Shown piece by piece: positions 45,050 through 55,652 of a stretch of 64,000 nt of DNA. The notes beneath the pieces were generated by a model that worked only from the letters and a program-made list of their open reading frames with translations, had not been told where the DNA came from and did no database searches. Both the position numbers and the translations under genes were made by a program. Origin of the DNA: Elmis aenea (taxonomy: Eukaryota > Arthropoda > Insecta > Coleoptera > Elmidae); the NCBI GenBank assembly GCA_947652605.1, contig OX393579.1, positions 39,066,970-39,130,969 of the forward strand, written 5' to 3'. The first letter of the stretch is position 1, and each line of letters opens with the position of its first letter.

Positions 45050-45737
45050 TACAGAGTGGACAAAATTCGAATGTTTTACTGGGGGTATCTCGGTTACCGT
45101 AAAAGTTAGCGAAAATCTGAAATCCGTCTCTTGAGCTATTTTTTTGAGAAAAGAACGTCTATGGAATAAAAATTTTTATATCGCTTTCCGAGATACGGCT
45201 AATTTTGTAAAAATTTTATTATCAAAGTTTCATAAAAAAGTGGCAAGTGGCAAACTTTGATAGTAAAATTTTCAGAAACTTGGCCATATATCGTTTTTTT
45301 TTTTGCAACACATACAGGGTGCGCCAATAGTGCGATAAAGTCCATTATTGCCCTTTATGTCAACTTATTAAAAAAAAGTTTTTAATGAAACTTATAGTAT
45401 TTCTAGACGTGCATGTTTTAAAATTAGTTTCAAGTATACAGGGTGTTTCATAAAAGTGGGGCGTCACTAAAGGTATTTTTTTTTAATTGAACACCCACTA
45501 TATTTTTGTATAATCGAATTCAGCAAGAAAATCTCCATATGACAGTGTTTTGTTTTTTTCATTTTTTTGCGACGTTGCCAATTTATTTCAAAAAATCTTT
45601 GAATTTCCATAAAAACAGGGTACAATACTTATCAAGAGCACAACGTTATGAATAATAATTGGCAAATGATATTTTGTACATACAAAGTCAAAAGGTGTAG
45701 TCATAGTCTAAATACATCAAAATTAATTTATGTTATA

Positions 45738-45815
45738 CAGGGTGTTTCTTATAGATGTGCCAACTTCCCAATTTTCAAACATCAATAACTTTATTTTTTC
45801 AAACGAAACACCCTG
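45738..45815. mobile_element. 78-bp TA-flanked micro-element
   Basis: TA, CAGGGTGTTTC, 56 bp, GAAACACCCTG, TA. The 11-bp TIRs are perfect. Confidence 0.6.
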
Positions 45816-46912
45816 TATATTATTACGTCATTTTGTTGCATTTTTGTTTTTCTTCAATTTCTCTTAATACTTACCTATACCTAAAATGAATATTTTTTGA
45901 GATATTTACATTCTACTTATTCTTATAAGCGTTGTGTAGGAATTTCCTAGTTTTCTCGGAGTAGGCCCCGACTTTGACAATAGAAACAATAATTTCTGTA
46001 GTAACAAATGTCAGAGTAAATTGCTGTCAATTGTTAAAACATAAATAAATGAGTATAACATATTCAATATGAATTTTCCAAAAGAAGAATTGATTGATAC
46101 GGTCTATGTTCAGGGTGGCGTATTTTCGATGCCTATACAGGGGGGTATCTCGGTTATTATCAGAGATAGAAAAAAACCAAGTACGTAGTCTCGATTTCTT
46201 TTTTCAAGAGGAATTCATTGTCGTAAACAGATTTTTGATATCTTTTTTAATTTTCGAAATATAGCCAAAAACCGGTTTTTGTCAGTTTTCAAAAATGTTA
46301 AATATCTCGCTTAAAGGAAAAGATAAAGAAAAACTTTAGACATTTTTGCATAGTTTTTTGTCCTTAATAAGAAATTCAATTTTTTTACTCTGCTGTCTTA
46401 TTTTAAATAGCAACCATAAGCAAATCATATATTTTTGAAAAGCACAAAAAGTAAGCTTTTGATGTATGTATATCAAAGCCAACCATGGTGGCCATTTAAA
46501 ATAAGAAAGTTACGTGTAATGAATCGATATTTATGAGTAAAAAAATTGAATTTCTTATTAAGGACAAAAAACTATGCAAAAATGTCTAAAGTTTTAAAAA
46601 TATAGGGTGTTGTATTTAAAAAAAAATGAGTTGTCGATGTTTAAAGTTTCATAAGTTTGACGAAGCGTAAAAAACGCCCTGTATAATATTTTTTAAATGT
46701 AGGTAGTGCAAAGTGTTAATTAATCTATTGTCAATCTTATCTCCAAGCGAATTTCTTCAGACTTCTCAAAGTTTTTAAATGTTGAAAATTTTTGAAAATA
46801 CTGTATTTTCATGAAAATGCAATTTTCACGAGAACGGTTGACTTTAGACCCATATGACCTTATACATTTTTTGAATTAAATTTAAATAGAAATCCGAAAA
46901 TGTAAAAATATA

Positions 46913-46972
46913 CAGGGTGTTCCATAAGAAAAAGTATAACTTTGATATGCCACTCTTTTTTGGAGCACCCTG
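46913..46972. mobile_element. 60-bp TA-flanked micro-element
   Basis: TA, CAGGGTGTTCCA, 36 bp, TGGAGCACCCTG, TA. The TIRs match at 11 of 12 positions. Confidence 0.5.
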
Positions 46973-47320
46973 TATGTTTGAAAATATTTTTAAAATGTAG
47001 CCCTTATTGACTTACATAATCTAACAGCGACAGAAATTGGAAAATATAAACCGTTTCGCCATAAAACTCCGACGCGTCCGTCGTGACTCACCCTGTATAA
47101 TATTTTGTTTTATTTTAACAAATATAGAAGTAGCAAATTTTCAAAAATTATAATATTTCATTTTTCTTCTGTAGTGACAAAATGGAAAGCCATATAAAAA
47201 TCTGATTACAAAGGCGTTATTTGCTTAAGAAATAGCCCAAGAGACAAAATATCAGATTTTCGCTAACTATTACGGTAACCCAGATACCCCGTAAAACATT
47301 TGAATTTGGTCCACCCTGTA

Positions 47321-48407
47321 CATTTAAACTGATTTAATTAATTGCTTACAAATAAAGATTTCTATTATTATTAAAAATAACGTCAACTTTATTTATTAAT
47401 ATTAATGAATTATTATTAGTTAACTCTCCATTATTTTATAACAAAACTTCGGTTTAACGTAAATCATAGGTAAATAAGCATATGCCGCCAATGTGTTTCA
47501 ATTTAAAATTTTATTTGCTGCTGTTAAAGTAACCAAAATATTAAGACATTTTTGTCTCAAAAATTACCTTATATTAAAAAATGCCATAATAAAACGAGGG
47601 TGCGCGTATTTTACCTGATATTACATTTTAAGGTATTTAATATATTTTATAACCAAATATGTCCACTCTTTATCTTTCCAGCTTATAATTTGCAAAGTTT
47701 TTTATATTTTTGAAGACGGAAAATTGTTTAACTTAAAATAACAAATGATTTTAACCGTATAAACCTGTTAATTTAAATTTAGACATTTGTTTAAAATTTC
47801 AACTTAAAAAAATTCGATCCTGCTGATAGCGACCAACAGAAATTCAACCGTATGTTTTTTTAAATGTTAGGTGAACTTAATTTGTTTTAATTTTATACCT
47901 TGAGGTTACGTTTTGCTTGTGATTTGTGTAATTCCTAGGATTCACACTTATTTTGAATAAAAAAATAATCAATATTAATATTTTCCATCCCTATTTCACT
48001 TTAATTTGTAATAAAATTAAGTGATTTAATTTTATTTGTTATTAATAGAATATAATTATGAATAGACATATATATTTTATTAAATCGAAAGCATAGTTGG
48101 CTATGGCTTTAGAAAAAAGCATTTTTTCCCTCTTTTCAATAATTTTAAGTTTAATGTATTTATTTTAATATATAGGCTCAAAGCAAATAGAATTCATCAA
48201 AAAGTCCCTATAAAGCTATAGTGCCATAAATTTAAACAATATCGAAACAAATGAAGATTTTCATCTTACAGTGCGTAAAAAAATGTACAACTTTTCCCCA
48301 AAAATATTTTTGCACCATCAAGCATAACCGAGTTATTAACGATTAAAAACAAAATGCCCAGTTCGATTTTGATTTATTATCTAGCGTGCCATGGAACTTT
48401 TTTAAAC
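47321..48407. other. AT-rich DNA, in part TA-element interior
   Basis: From about 48080 the phrase TAGTTGGCTATGGC and neighbours match TA-hairpin arms, but no left end is identifiable. A matching right end is at 48806. Confidence 0.4.
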
Positions 48408-48415
48408 CATTAAAG

Positions 48416-48688
48416 CAGTGGTTTCCAACCTGTGGGGCGCGCCCCCCCAGGAAGGCGAGAGACTATTGCAAGGGGGCGCGCAGCTGTTACCAAAATATCA
48501 TTTTTGAATACAAACAAACAAAAAGAACTTTCTTTATACAGAATATGGTGTATTGTTTTGTAGTCCATTAAATAATTCTTATTTATCAGCACAGATTTAT
48601 GAAATTAGATTGTTACGAAAAGTGAGGGGGGCACAAAAAAAATTATAAAAAAGGGGGGGCGGAGGTACAAAAAGGTTGGAAACCACTG
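48416..48688. mobile_element. hAT-type MITE, 273 bp
   Basis: CAGTGGTTTCCAACCTGTGG is mirrored by GGTTGGAAACCACTG. A perfect 8-bp duplication CATTAAAG lies at 48408-48415 and 48689-48696. G/C-run blocks (GGGGGCGCGC, GGGGGGGCGG) lie inside. The 60-61-codon frames here are spurious. Confidence 0.93.
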
Positions 48689-48696
48689 CATTAAAG

Positions 48697-49442
48697 AATC
48701 ACTGAATAGGTCTCAGAAAGGGAAACAATTTTTCCAATTTAAACTTCTTTGTAGCTCTTACCGTTTACGAGATCCCAATAGTGGCCCTTCTACGTGGACC
48801 ACCCTGTATATCTGAATTAATTAACACCAAATAAATATATTTATAATTATAAACAGCTATGAATTCTAAAAATAAACATTTTTTATTTGCAATTAATTAT
48901 TTCCTAAAATCTTATCAAAAACTTTTTAGGGCGTAAAATCGCTAGGCAACTTGTCGTTTATAACAATTTCGTTTCATGTTTACTTTGCCACAAATGTCGG
49001 ACTTCGGTTTGCTACACTAAAATACACGAGTGTTTGTATACGTGAGATTTCATCACATCTACGCCATCAATAACACGAGCTTTTAGTATTTGTTTATAGC
49101 CGATATTGCAAATAGATTAGTGGTAAATTGTTTGCAGAACAGTTTATATAAGCGTCCAAAACCTTATTTTATTTATTAAATGTAACAATGAACAGGTTTA
49201 TTAATATTTGATATTGGGTTATTAAGTGATTGGTTAAGACTTAATTTAAAATCACTTAACTATTTGTGAAACACCTCTTGTAGAAATGCTACACCGTCAC
49301 AATACTTTTGTCTTTTCAGGAGTCGCAGTCTTATTTATTCTACAATTGTATTAAAATAATTAAACTAAATCACTATTTTTGCTGTTTTTATCCATTTATC
49401 AGCCTCTATTAACAGTTTTTACACTCAGTACATCAATCAATA
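48697..49442. other. TA-element right end and unassigned DNA
   Basis: GTGGACCACCCTG then TA ends at 48806, the right end of the element that received the hAT at 48416. The rest has nothing recognised. Confidence 0.4.
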
Positions 49443-49444
49443 TA

Positions 49445-50770
49445 CAGGGTGATTGATTGAGACCTGTACTTAAAATTATATGAAGAATGAAAAAGGGTAT
49501 GGATCTGAACCTTTGGTTGTGAGGTTGTGACCATAATGGCATCTGATCTGTTTATTGAAAATATTTTTAATATGGCGACACTTCCGGAAATACCGGAAGT
49601 TGACGTCTACTTTCTTATTTCAAATACAATGGTCTATTTTTTATTGCGTATTTGGATTTGAAACGTTATTTTAGAGGGACTTCTATTAGCATGTCCTATA
49701 CCTAAGTACAGTCACTTTTTAAATTTTTCAACTTTTTTGAAAATTTTTTGATTTTTATCGTGATGCTTAATATTATCCATTTTTGAAGAAAAAACGCTTA
49801 AATTTAGACCATGCCTAGAAGAAACCTTGGAGTACATACTGGAAGTTTTGCAAACGATGCATTACTTACAGGGTGGTGTCCAAAATTTAATTTTCTTTTA
49901 ATACAATTTCAGTTCACTAAAACTCGTTTTTTTCAAATACAATGCCCAAACTTTTATTCCATTTTATAATGCAAAATTACATTCTGCATCAATCTGTATT
50001 AGCGTTTCCTATACCTATCTGCAACTATTTTCGAGTTATTAAGAATTTTTGATAAAGTTAAGAGCAATTGCAACATTTTTAAATAGTAAGCCTTGGAAAT
50101 GACAATAAATGCCAATATTAATAACTGTAAACCACTTTTATCGCGTTTGTCTAAAGCTAAAGTATCAATAGAAATGGAAAATCAAGAGTATTCAAACACA
50201 TATTTTGAATTTGAAAGTGCGAACGTATAGTTGTGCATTTTTAATGTAGCTTGTACAGCATAGTATGTTAAACCCGAGTCTAGCGCTGCCAATCGAATCG
50301 ACCACTGAGGATGGTCATTAAAATATCCCAGGATGTTAACTTCGTTCGTTTCATTATTTTTCACACGCTTAGGTCCAATACTAGCAGATTTTACTCTTCT
50401 AAATTGCAAAAAAAAATGATTCTATTCATTGAAATTTCTGTCTGGTCATTACAGTCAAATGAGGATACCTCTCACTGAACACACGGCAAGTTCTTTCAAT
50501 AAACTTGTGACATTCTTCATGAATATAAAATAAGTTCAAAATATTTGTGTTTGAATACTCTTGATTTTCGATTTTTATGGATACTTCAGACAAACGCAAT
50601 AAAAGTGGTTTACAGTTATTAATATTGGCATTTGTTGTCATTTCCAAGGCTTACTATTTAAAAATGTTGCAACTGCTCTTAACTTTATCAAAAATTCTTA
50701 ATAACTCGAAAATAGTTGCAGATAGGTATAGGAAACGCTAATACAGATTGATGCAGAATGTAATTTTGCG
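49445..50770. mobile_element. TA-type fold-back with transposase sequence at its centre
   Basis: TA then CAGGGTGATTGATTGAGACC at 49445. Sequence at 49970-50200 is repeated inverted at about 50530-50770 (GCAACTATTTTCGAG, GTAAGCCTTGGAAATGACAA, AATCAAGAGTATTCAAACAC). The right outer end is lost. The left half is colinear with 8185-8800. Confidence 0.8.
50182..50650 (-). pseudogene. Transposase N-terminus (two helix-turn-helix region) in a fold-back
   Basis: The minus strand reads LFYIHEECHKFIERTCRVFS, ERYPHLTVMTRQKF, then after a frame break FRRVKSASIGPKRVKNN and ILGYFNDHPQWSIRLAALDS. The pattern C....A.R.Y.ERYP.R..P....F..L, then V......NP..S.R..A, is that of the paired helix-turn-helix DNA-binding region of insect IS630/mariner-type transposases. 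The catalytic part is absent. Part of the N-terminus is duplicated inverted at 50095-50240. Confidence 0.6.
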
Positions 50771-51136
50771 GTTTAATACTCAAACCGATACGGCAAGTTA
50801 ACTAAAATACTTCAAAGAGGACAAGAAAAATAGTTTTTTGTGTAACACGCTTTTTATTCACACTTTTCAATTGTTGAGTTTAAAAAACAGATTATTAATA
50901 ACATACAATATGTATATTTAAAAAAAGTGCGCAAAGTGATGTTTATTTCTACTAGTGCGACATTTGTCGCAAAAAAAAAACAATACCGCTTTGTTTTTTT
51001 TTCGCTTACAGCTATAATTTCTTAAACTACTTGTTTTAAAATTATTTACCTCCTTAATTTAATTATATTTGATCTACTTCAAGTTCTCTTTTGTCTTCCT
51101 TCGCAGTATATCATCATCAAAAACTGGATCTTTATA
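50771..51136. other. Unassigned DNA
   Basis: Nothing recognised. Confidence 0.4.
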
Positions 51137-51251
51137 GACTATAGGTACTTTTTATTCTTCAGGCTTTCACGGCTATCGTCCATGTTACAATCTTCGACCA
51201 TTCTATGTTGGTCTTTATCAAACGACTGAATTGGTGGGTTTGTTGCAGGGT

Positions 51252-51740
51252 TTATATATCCGGCTGTGGAGGCGTGGTGTTCCGCCTAACGAGTTCGTTT
51301 CGCCTCAGCGATTTCTTGATGACCGGTTTCCAAATGCTTGGTAGTTGCAGGCCTGTGTCTCTGTTAAAGTTGTTGGGGTTATTGGCAATTTCCATAGATT
51401 CCCCAAATAGTCTAGGCCAGAAGTGGTTGGCGCGGGCCAGTAATTTTGTGTCGTCGAAAAGTATGGTATGCCCCATGTCCTGGGCATGTTCTGCTACGGC
51501 CGATTTTTCTATTTGTTTTCTTTTTGTTTGCCCTTCATGTTCTTTAAGGCGCGTTTGTATGCTTCTGCCAGTCTGTCCTATATACACTTTTCCACAGGAG
51601 CATGGTATGCTATATATGCCCGGGTGATTCAATCCTGAGCCAGGCGTTCTTCTTAGTTTGCTGGAGAGCGTCACTGGAGTGTTGAAGACTGTATTGATGT
51701 TGTGTTTTTGGAGTATTTTCGATATTCTGTTGGCATATAT
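51252..51740 (-). pseudogene. GIY-YIG endonuclease domain of a Penelope-like element
   Basis: The minus-strand frame (continuing open to 51797 into unrelated inverted DNA) reads ISKILQKHN, TPVTLSSKLRR, then GIYSIPCSCGKVYIGQTGRS, RLKEHEG, AVAEHAQDMGH and VIKKSLRRNELVRRN to a stop at 51252. GIY and YIG, the downstream arginine and the glutamate of EHEG are the expected active-site residues. In Penelope-like elements this C-terminal domain nicks DNA for integration. The open length suggests recent origin, but the missing RT makes it non-functional as an element. Confidence 0.92.
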
Positions 51741-51804
51741 AGCATACCCTGCTCCTGTGGAAAAGTGTATATAGGACAGACTGGCAGAAGCATACAAACG
51801 CGCC

Positions 51805-52100
51805 TATATATGCCAACAGAATATCGAAAATACTCCAAAAACACAACATCAATACAGTCTTCAACACTCCAGTGACGCTCTCCAGTAAACTAAGAAGAAC
51901 GCCTGGCTCAGGATTGAATCACCCGGTCATCAAGAAATCGCTGAGGCGAAACGAACTTGTCAGGCGGAACACCACGCCTCCACAGCCGGATATATTAACC
52001 CTGCAACAAACCCACCAATTCAGTCGTTTAATAAAGACCAACATAGAATGGTCGAAACGTCACACAAATCAAGAAGACGCGGTTCCAAACCCGGGAACGA
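51805..52100 (+). pseudogene. Second Penelope C-terminus, GIY-YIG domain deleted in frame
   Basis: The plus frame reads TLSSKLRRTPGSGLNHP joined directly to VIKKSLRRNELVRRN, so the whole nuclease domain is missing but the frame continues (open 51872-52153). The junction lies at a CCGG shared by the two breakpoints of the intact copy. The short GIY-YIG start SIPCSCGKVYIGQTGRS sits just upstream at 51741-51804 in the same orientation. Confidence 0.85.
52028..52078 (+). other. Degenerate hammerhead-ribozyme-like core
   Basis: TTAATAA (cf. CTGATGA) at 52028, stem II GACC (52036-52039) with GGTC (52050-52053), then GAAA (52054-52057), then stem III CGTC (52058-52061) with GACG (52075-52078). The minus copy has TTGATAA at the first position, closer to consensus. 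Hammerhead motifs are known in Penelope-like element termini. The cleavage triplet is not convincing, so catalysis is doubtful. Confidence 0.4.
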
Positions 52101-52289
52101 AGATTGTGACTATAGGTACGTTACTTATTTTTGTTAAACCAATAAAGGACTGAATAACTCGTACGAGTATAAGACTCTTTATTGTGTATATTTCTACTAA
52201 TAAGTACATTATGCGTCGTGTGTTATATTTCCAGCTACTATACGTCCTTTTTATATATACTATAGGTACTGTTTACAGTTTTATTTATC

Positions 52290-52505
52290 TTTCTTAAGCT
52301 TATCCACATCTTCACTTTTTTATTTTACTAAAACCCTCTTCGAGATCAATGAAACTCAGGTGTACTTGCTTATCCCATTCTATTGTTTTCTCGTTTATCT
52401 TTCACTTGAAAGCAAAAATCAGATCCTGTTTGCTGTGTTTTGTTTTTATTCCGCACCTGCTGTCTATCAAGGGTGCTTCTGTTTGATATTGAGTACTCTT
52501 CTGTT
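52290..52505 (-). pseudogene. LINE reverse transcriptase fragment
   Basis: The minus strand reads KHSKQDLIFAFK, a stop, then KINEKTIEWDKQVHLSFIDL and EEGFSKI. FIDLEEGFSKI is the decayed form of the RT block F.D.EKAFD.I with its first catalytic aspartate, preceded by the usual IFAL....EK stretch. The family is not resolved. There are no ends. Confidence 0.65.
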
Positions 52506-54062
52506 AAGATTTAGAAGTAAGATACCCCTGTAATTAATAAACACCTTATCTTTTTATTAATTTAATTCTATACTTTACAGTAGGTACTTTCAAGTGATAA
52601 ACCACCTAATTTTTTTTGCAAAATAAGCACTTCCTTTTTTTAAATTTGTACGCATAAAAGTACACATAAGTAAATGTCTTAGCACCACAATGTGCGTAAA
52701 AACATAACATTAAGAGAATTGAAAACTTTTGAAGTTTTAAAATTTTAAATAAACCATACTGAATAATATGCAATGCACTAAAGTCAATTATTGTGTACAT
52801 GGTTTTTCTTTTTTTTTACTTTACTGTAACCACTCATCATATTTCTTTACATTCACTTTTAGTACACTTGATCTTCTTAAGGATAATTTCATTATTTGCC
52901 TTAGATAATTTTACGACGAAAATACTAGGAGTAGGTATATAAAATGCAATGAAAAACTTATATTGTAGTATAACCTACTACGTGTGCAGGTTCCATGGTG
53001 AATTCAAACACAAGCGTATACTAAAGTGCCTTATACCTTTAGACTGGATAACTGGATTTACCTTATTAATAAAAAAAATATTAAAAGTTGAAATTAATCA
53101 TTATTATAGTTAGGTAAGTCACTAATAAGATGCTAAGTATTAAAGGTACAACTCGTAGGGAGATTGCCTAAATATTTTCACATAATGTATTAAAAACTGA
53201 GTATAGGTATTATCCATAAATGACAGATTCTAAATATAACTAAGAAATAAAAACTTTCTCCAAATTATATTATTTGTTTTTCTTATTTGTTTCTGTCTTT
53301 AAGTAATAGTCTTTCCGAACTGCTTGTTATAGCTTGGTTAGCTGTTGTACAGTAGTTTTTTAATTCTCTATCGTTTTTATAAAACCCCTTTTCTATACTA
53401 ACCTATCACTATCAAGGCATCAGTCAGTTTATTTACCAAATTTATTATTGTTTTCATGACTAGGTTTTTATTGGTGTACTTATGCTTAAAACTGCATCAG
53501 TTTAAAATGTACTTATTGTGAGTAATATTCTTACAGAGATAATTGCTATTATACGCAAATTGTTCCGAAAATACTTGACTGTCTTAATATTAATACTTAG
53601 TACGTAAACAAAAGGTTTGTTCCAGCAGACCCAAATTTACTAATCCATGTACTGATACATGAACTGTATGATGCACATGCGTCAACTATTAACTAGTTAA
53701 TGTAATGGTCGCTGCTGGAACGTTTTAAGAACATCCCTGACTGTAAATGACATTTGTGTCTATTGGGTTCATAGAAATGTGGGCATCGCAAGGATAAATA
53801 TCTTAAGGATCCAGTACTAAATGAAATTGGGTGAGCGATGCATAGCTACCAGAGCTTACATTAGTTGTAAACAGTGTATGCGTGTAAAAATCCAAGCGCT
53901 AGTACTTGCCTTCGTTCACTTACTGTTTTGACCGTTCACTGACTAGTTCGTTCATTTATTACTTTTATAACGGCTGGAACAGCCGACTAACCACCCGATG
54001 AACTATTAGAGACTGTATTGGAACGCGATATCGATACTGCGCAGAATCCTGATAGTACATAG
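52506..54062. other. Unassigned AT-rich DNA
   Basis: No gene, TIR or array recognised in about 1.5 kb. Confidence 0.45.
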
Positions 54063-54830
54063 TAGGGTTTCTTTCCCGGGATCCCGGGATCCCGGTCCAT
54101 TTTAAGCTGTTTTATATTTCCCGGGGAATGCTTTTTGTCCCGGGAATTCCCGGGCTTTAAAAAAAGTGTTATATTCGTTTATTTTGAGCTAAGATCTTTG
54201 TAATACTATCATAACTTGTCAGAATTTATTTTAAATATCTTTACTAATAGTAAATTATGAAAAAACTATATTTTTATTTTAAAATAATTTTTCTCTTTTA
54301 TATTTTTACTTTTAGTTTGGCGTAAAGAAGCCCGGTCTCCATTACAAATTTAATATCTTCAAAATACTTTTACAGTTTTATTTTTGTGTACCTTGGTAAT
54401 GCGAAGCAAAATAGCTTATATGTGAAATTTTATAGATAAAAACGATGTTTCTTTGCTGCTTTAGCAATAGAGATTAAGACATTTTATACAGCAGGACTTT
54501 TTGTTAATAAATTTAAAAAAGACCAATGATCGATGCACAGATCACCTTTGTTTCCTTAAATCACATTACAAAAGTTAATTGTAAAAATTATATTATTGTG
54601 TTCATAAACATGAAATTGCAATAGAAAAGTTATATTTCCCAAGTGTATGTTTCTCTCACCAATATTATTTATTTATTTATAATAATCAAGGAGCAAAATG
54701 TTGTTTTTAAGTAATAAACCACTCCCTTCATTTTTTGGATTATTTATTTAAAAATATTAACATAATTTATTACATCCCGGGATTCCAGGAAATCCCGGGA
54801 CAAGCAAAATGGTCAAAAATGAGAAACCTA
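54063..54830. mobile_element. hAT-like non-autonomous element with CCCGGGATCC blocks
   Basis: The left end TAGGGTTTCTTTCCCGGG and right end ATGAGAAACCTA are roughly inverse. CCCGGGATCCCGGGATCCCG at the left is partly mirrored at 54777-54801. The right part is colinear with 9735-10286. No matching flanking octamer, so the family is inferred only from the ends. Confidence 0.6.
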
Positions 54831-54867
54831 AAAGAAGAAATTGAAACAAAGTCTTTATTGTCCTTAA

Positions 54868-55007
54868 CCTTTTCGGTGCGCAATGTTTTTAGTTTTTCTG
54901 TGCCTGCAGTGCGCCTAACTTTCAAATGCGGTAACGTTCGGGCGTTAACTCGTCACTTGGGCTGCGTAAAAATTTGGCGAGTATACTCGTCCAGAGCACC
55001 GAAAAGG
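54868..55007. mobile_element. piggyBac-type MITE, 140 bp
   Basis: TTAA (54864-54867), CCTTTTCGGTGCGC, then GAGCACCGAAAAGG and TTAA (55008-55011). It is GC-richer than its surroundings. The 93-codon frame across it (54735-55016) is spurious. Confidence 0.85.
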
Positions 55008-55054
55008 TTAAAGTAATCCAACCGTACTCTAAATAACAATTCCAACGCATAACC

Positions 55055-55650
55055 GGCATAACCCATTTTTCGTGCACGTTTAAGAACAATTTAAGAACAA
55101 TTTAAGAACAATTTTTTCTTTAACAACACAGTGGACGTAAATAATCCCTTTTTTAGCGAAAAAGATTAAGTGCATCACTTGTTTTTGTACTTTCTTACAC
55201 TTTCGACTTTTCGGTATCTTTGTGTTTCCGTTGATCCATTGATCAATCGAAAGAAAGTGCTATTCTTACAGGACAATGCTAGACCTCATACCGCAAAAGA
55301 GACCCGGGGAAAAAAATCTGAACTTGGCTGGGAAACTTTAGCACACCCTCCTTATTCTCCTGACATTTCGCCAAGTGATTACCACCTTTTCCTGGCTCTT
55401 GACAACTGTATGAGGCTCAGGCAGTTAAAAACTCGAGTTGATGTAATAAATGTTGTCCGTTAATTATTTGATTCAGAATCCGTTTATTTCAACAATAACG
55501 GGATGCGATACAAAAACTGGTGTCACGTTGGTAAAAGGTCATTGAGTGTGATGGTAATTATTTCGATAAATCATAGTGTACGTGTATTACTGGTTTCAAA
55601 TACATTTTTATATTTTACCATCATAAACCGCACGAACTTTTTTGGTTAGG
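55055..55650 (+). pseudogene. Mariner (DD34D) relic, deletion derivative
   Basis: The plus strand reads VLFLQDNARPHTAKETRGKK, then LAHPPYSPDISPSDYHLF. The second and third catalytic aspartates are separated by 34 residues, the mariner spacing. A further-decayed reading RW.KVIECDGNYFD (about 55520-55565) is the usual C-terminus. The right end CGCACGAACTTTTTTGG then TTAGG meets TA at 55651. A possible left end, TAACCCATTTTTCGTGC, is near 55065. The first two thirds of the transposase are missing and three copies of TTAAGAACAATT sit at 55080-55115. Confidence 0.85.
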
Positions 55651-55652
55651 TA

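Larger units (their letters stand above)
45052..47318. mobile_element. Composite TA element, 2.3 kb, with nested ends
   Basis: CAGAGTGGACAAAATTCGAA after TA is mirrored by TTTGAATTTGGTCCACCCTG then TA. The outer arms also pair through GGGGTATCTCGGTTACCGTA and its inverse. Within lie further CAGGGTG starts (45315, 45439, 45738, 46111, 46913) and CACCCTG ends (45815, 46972, 47095), and a hairpin at 46340-46600. Several insertions seem stacked, but not all can be paired. Confidence 0.8.
51149..52107. mobile_element. Penelope-like element, inverted double copy with one TSD
   Basis: The 12-bp GACTATAGGTAC occurs at 51137-51148 and 52108-52119, directly outside. Inside are a minus-oriented 3' portion (about 51153-51738), a short plus-oriented GIY-YIG start (51739-51804) and a plus-oriented 3' portion (51805-52107). 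Both portions end in the hammerhead-like region. The minus copy lacks 48 bp between two CGAA sites (near 51200), and the plus copy lacks the GIY-YIG domain between two CCGG sites (near 51920). The reverse transcriptase is absent (5' truncation). A third CTATAGGTAC lies near 52260, so the TSD call has a small caveat. Confidence 0.85.

Noticed and set aside
51205..51627. 140-codon plus-strand frame rich in Ser, Cys and Leu
   Set aside because: Antisense shadow of the GIY-YIG frame.
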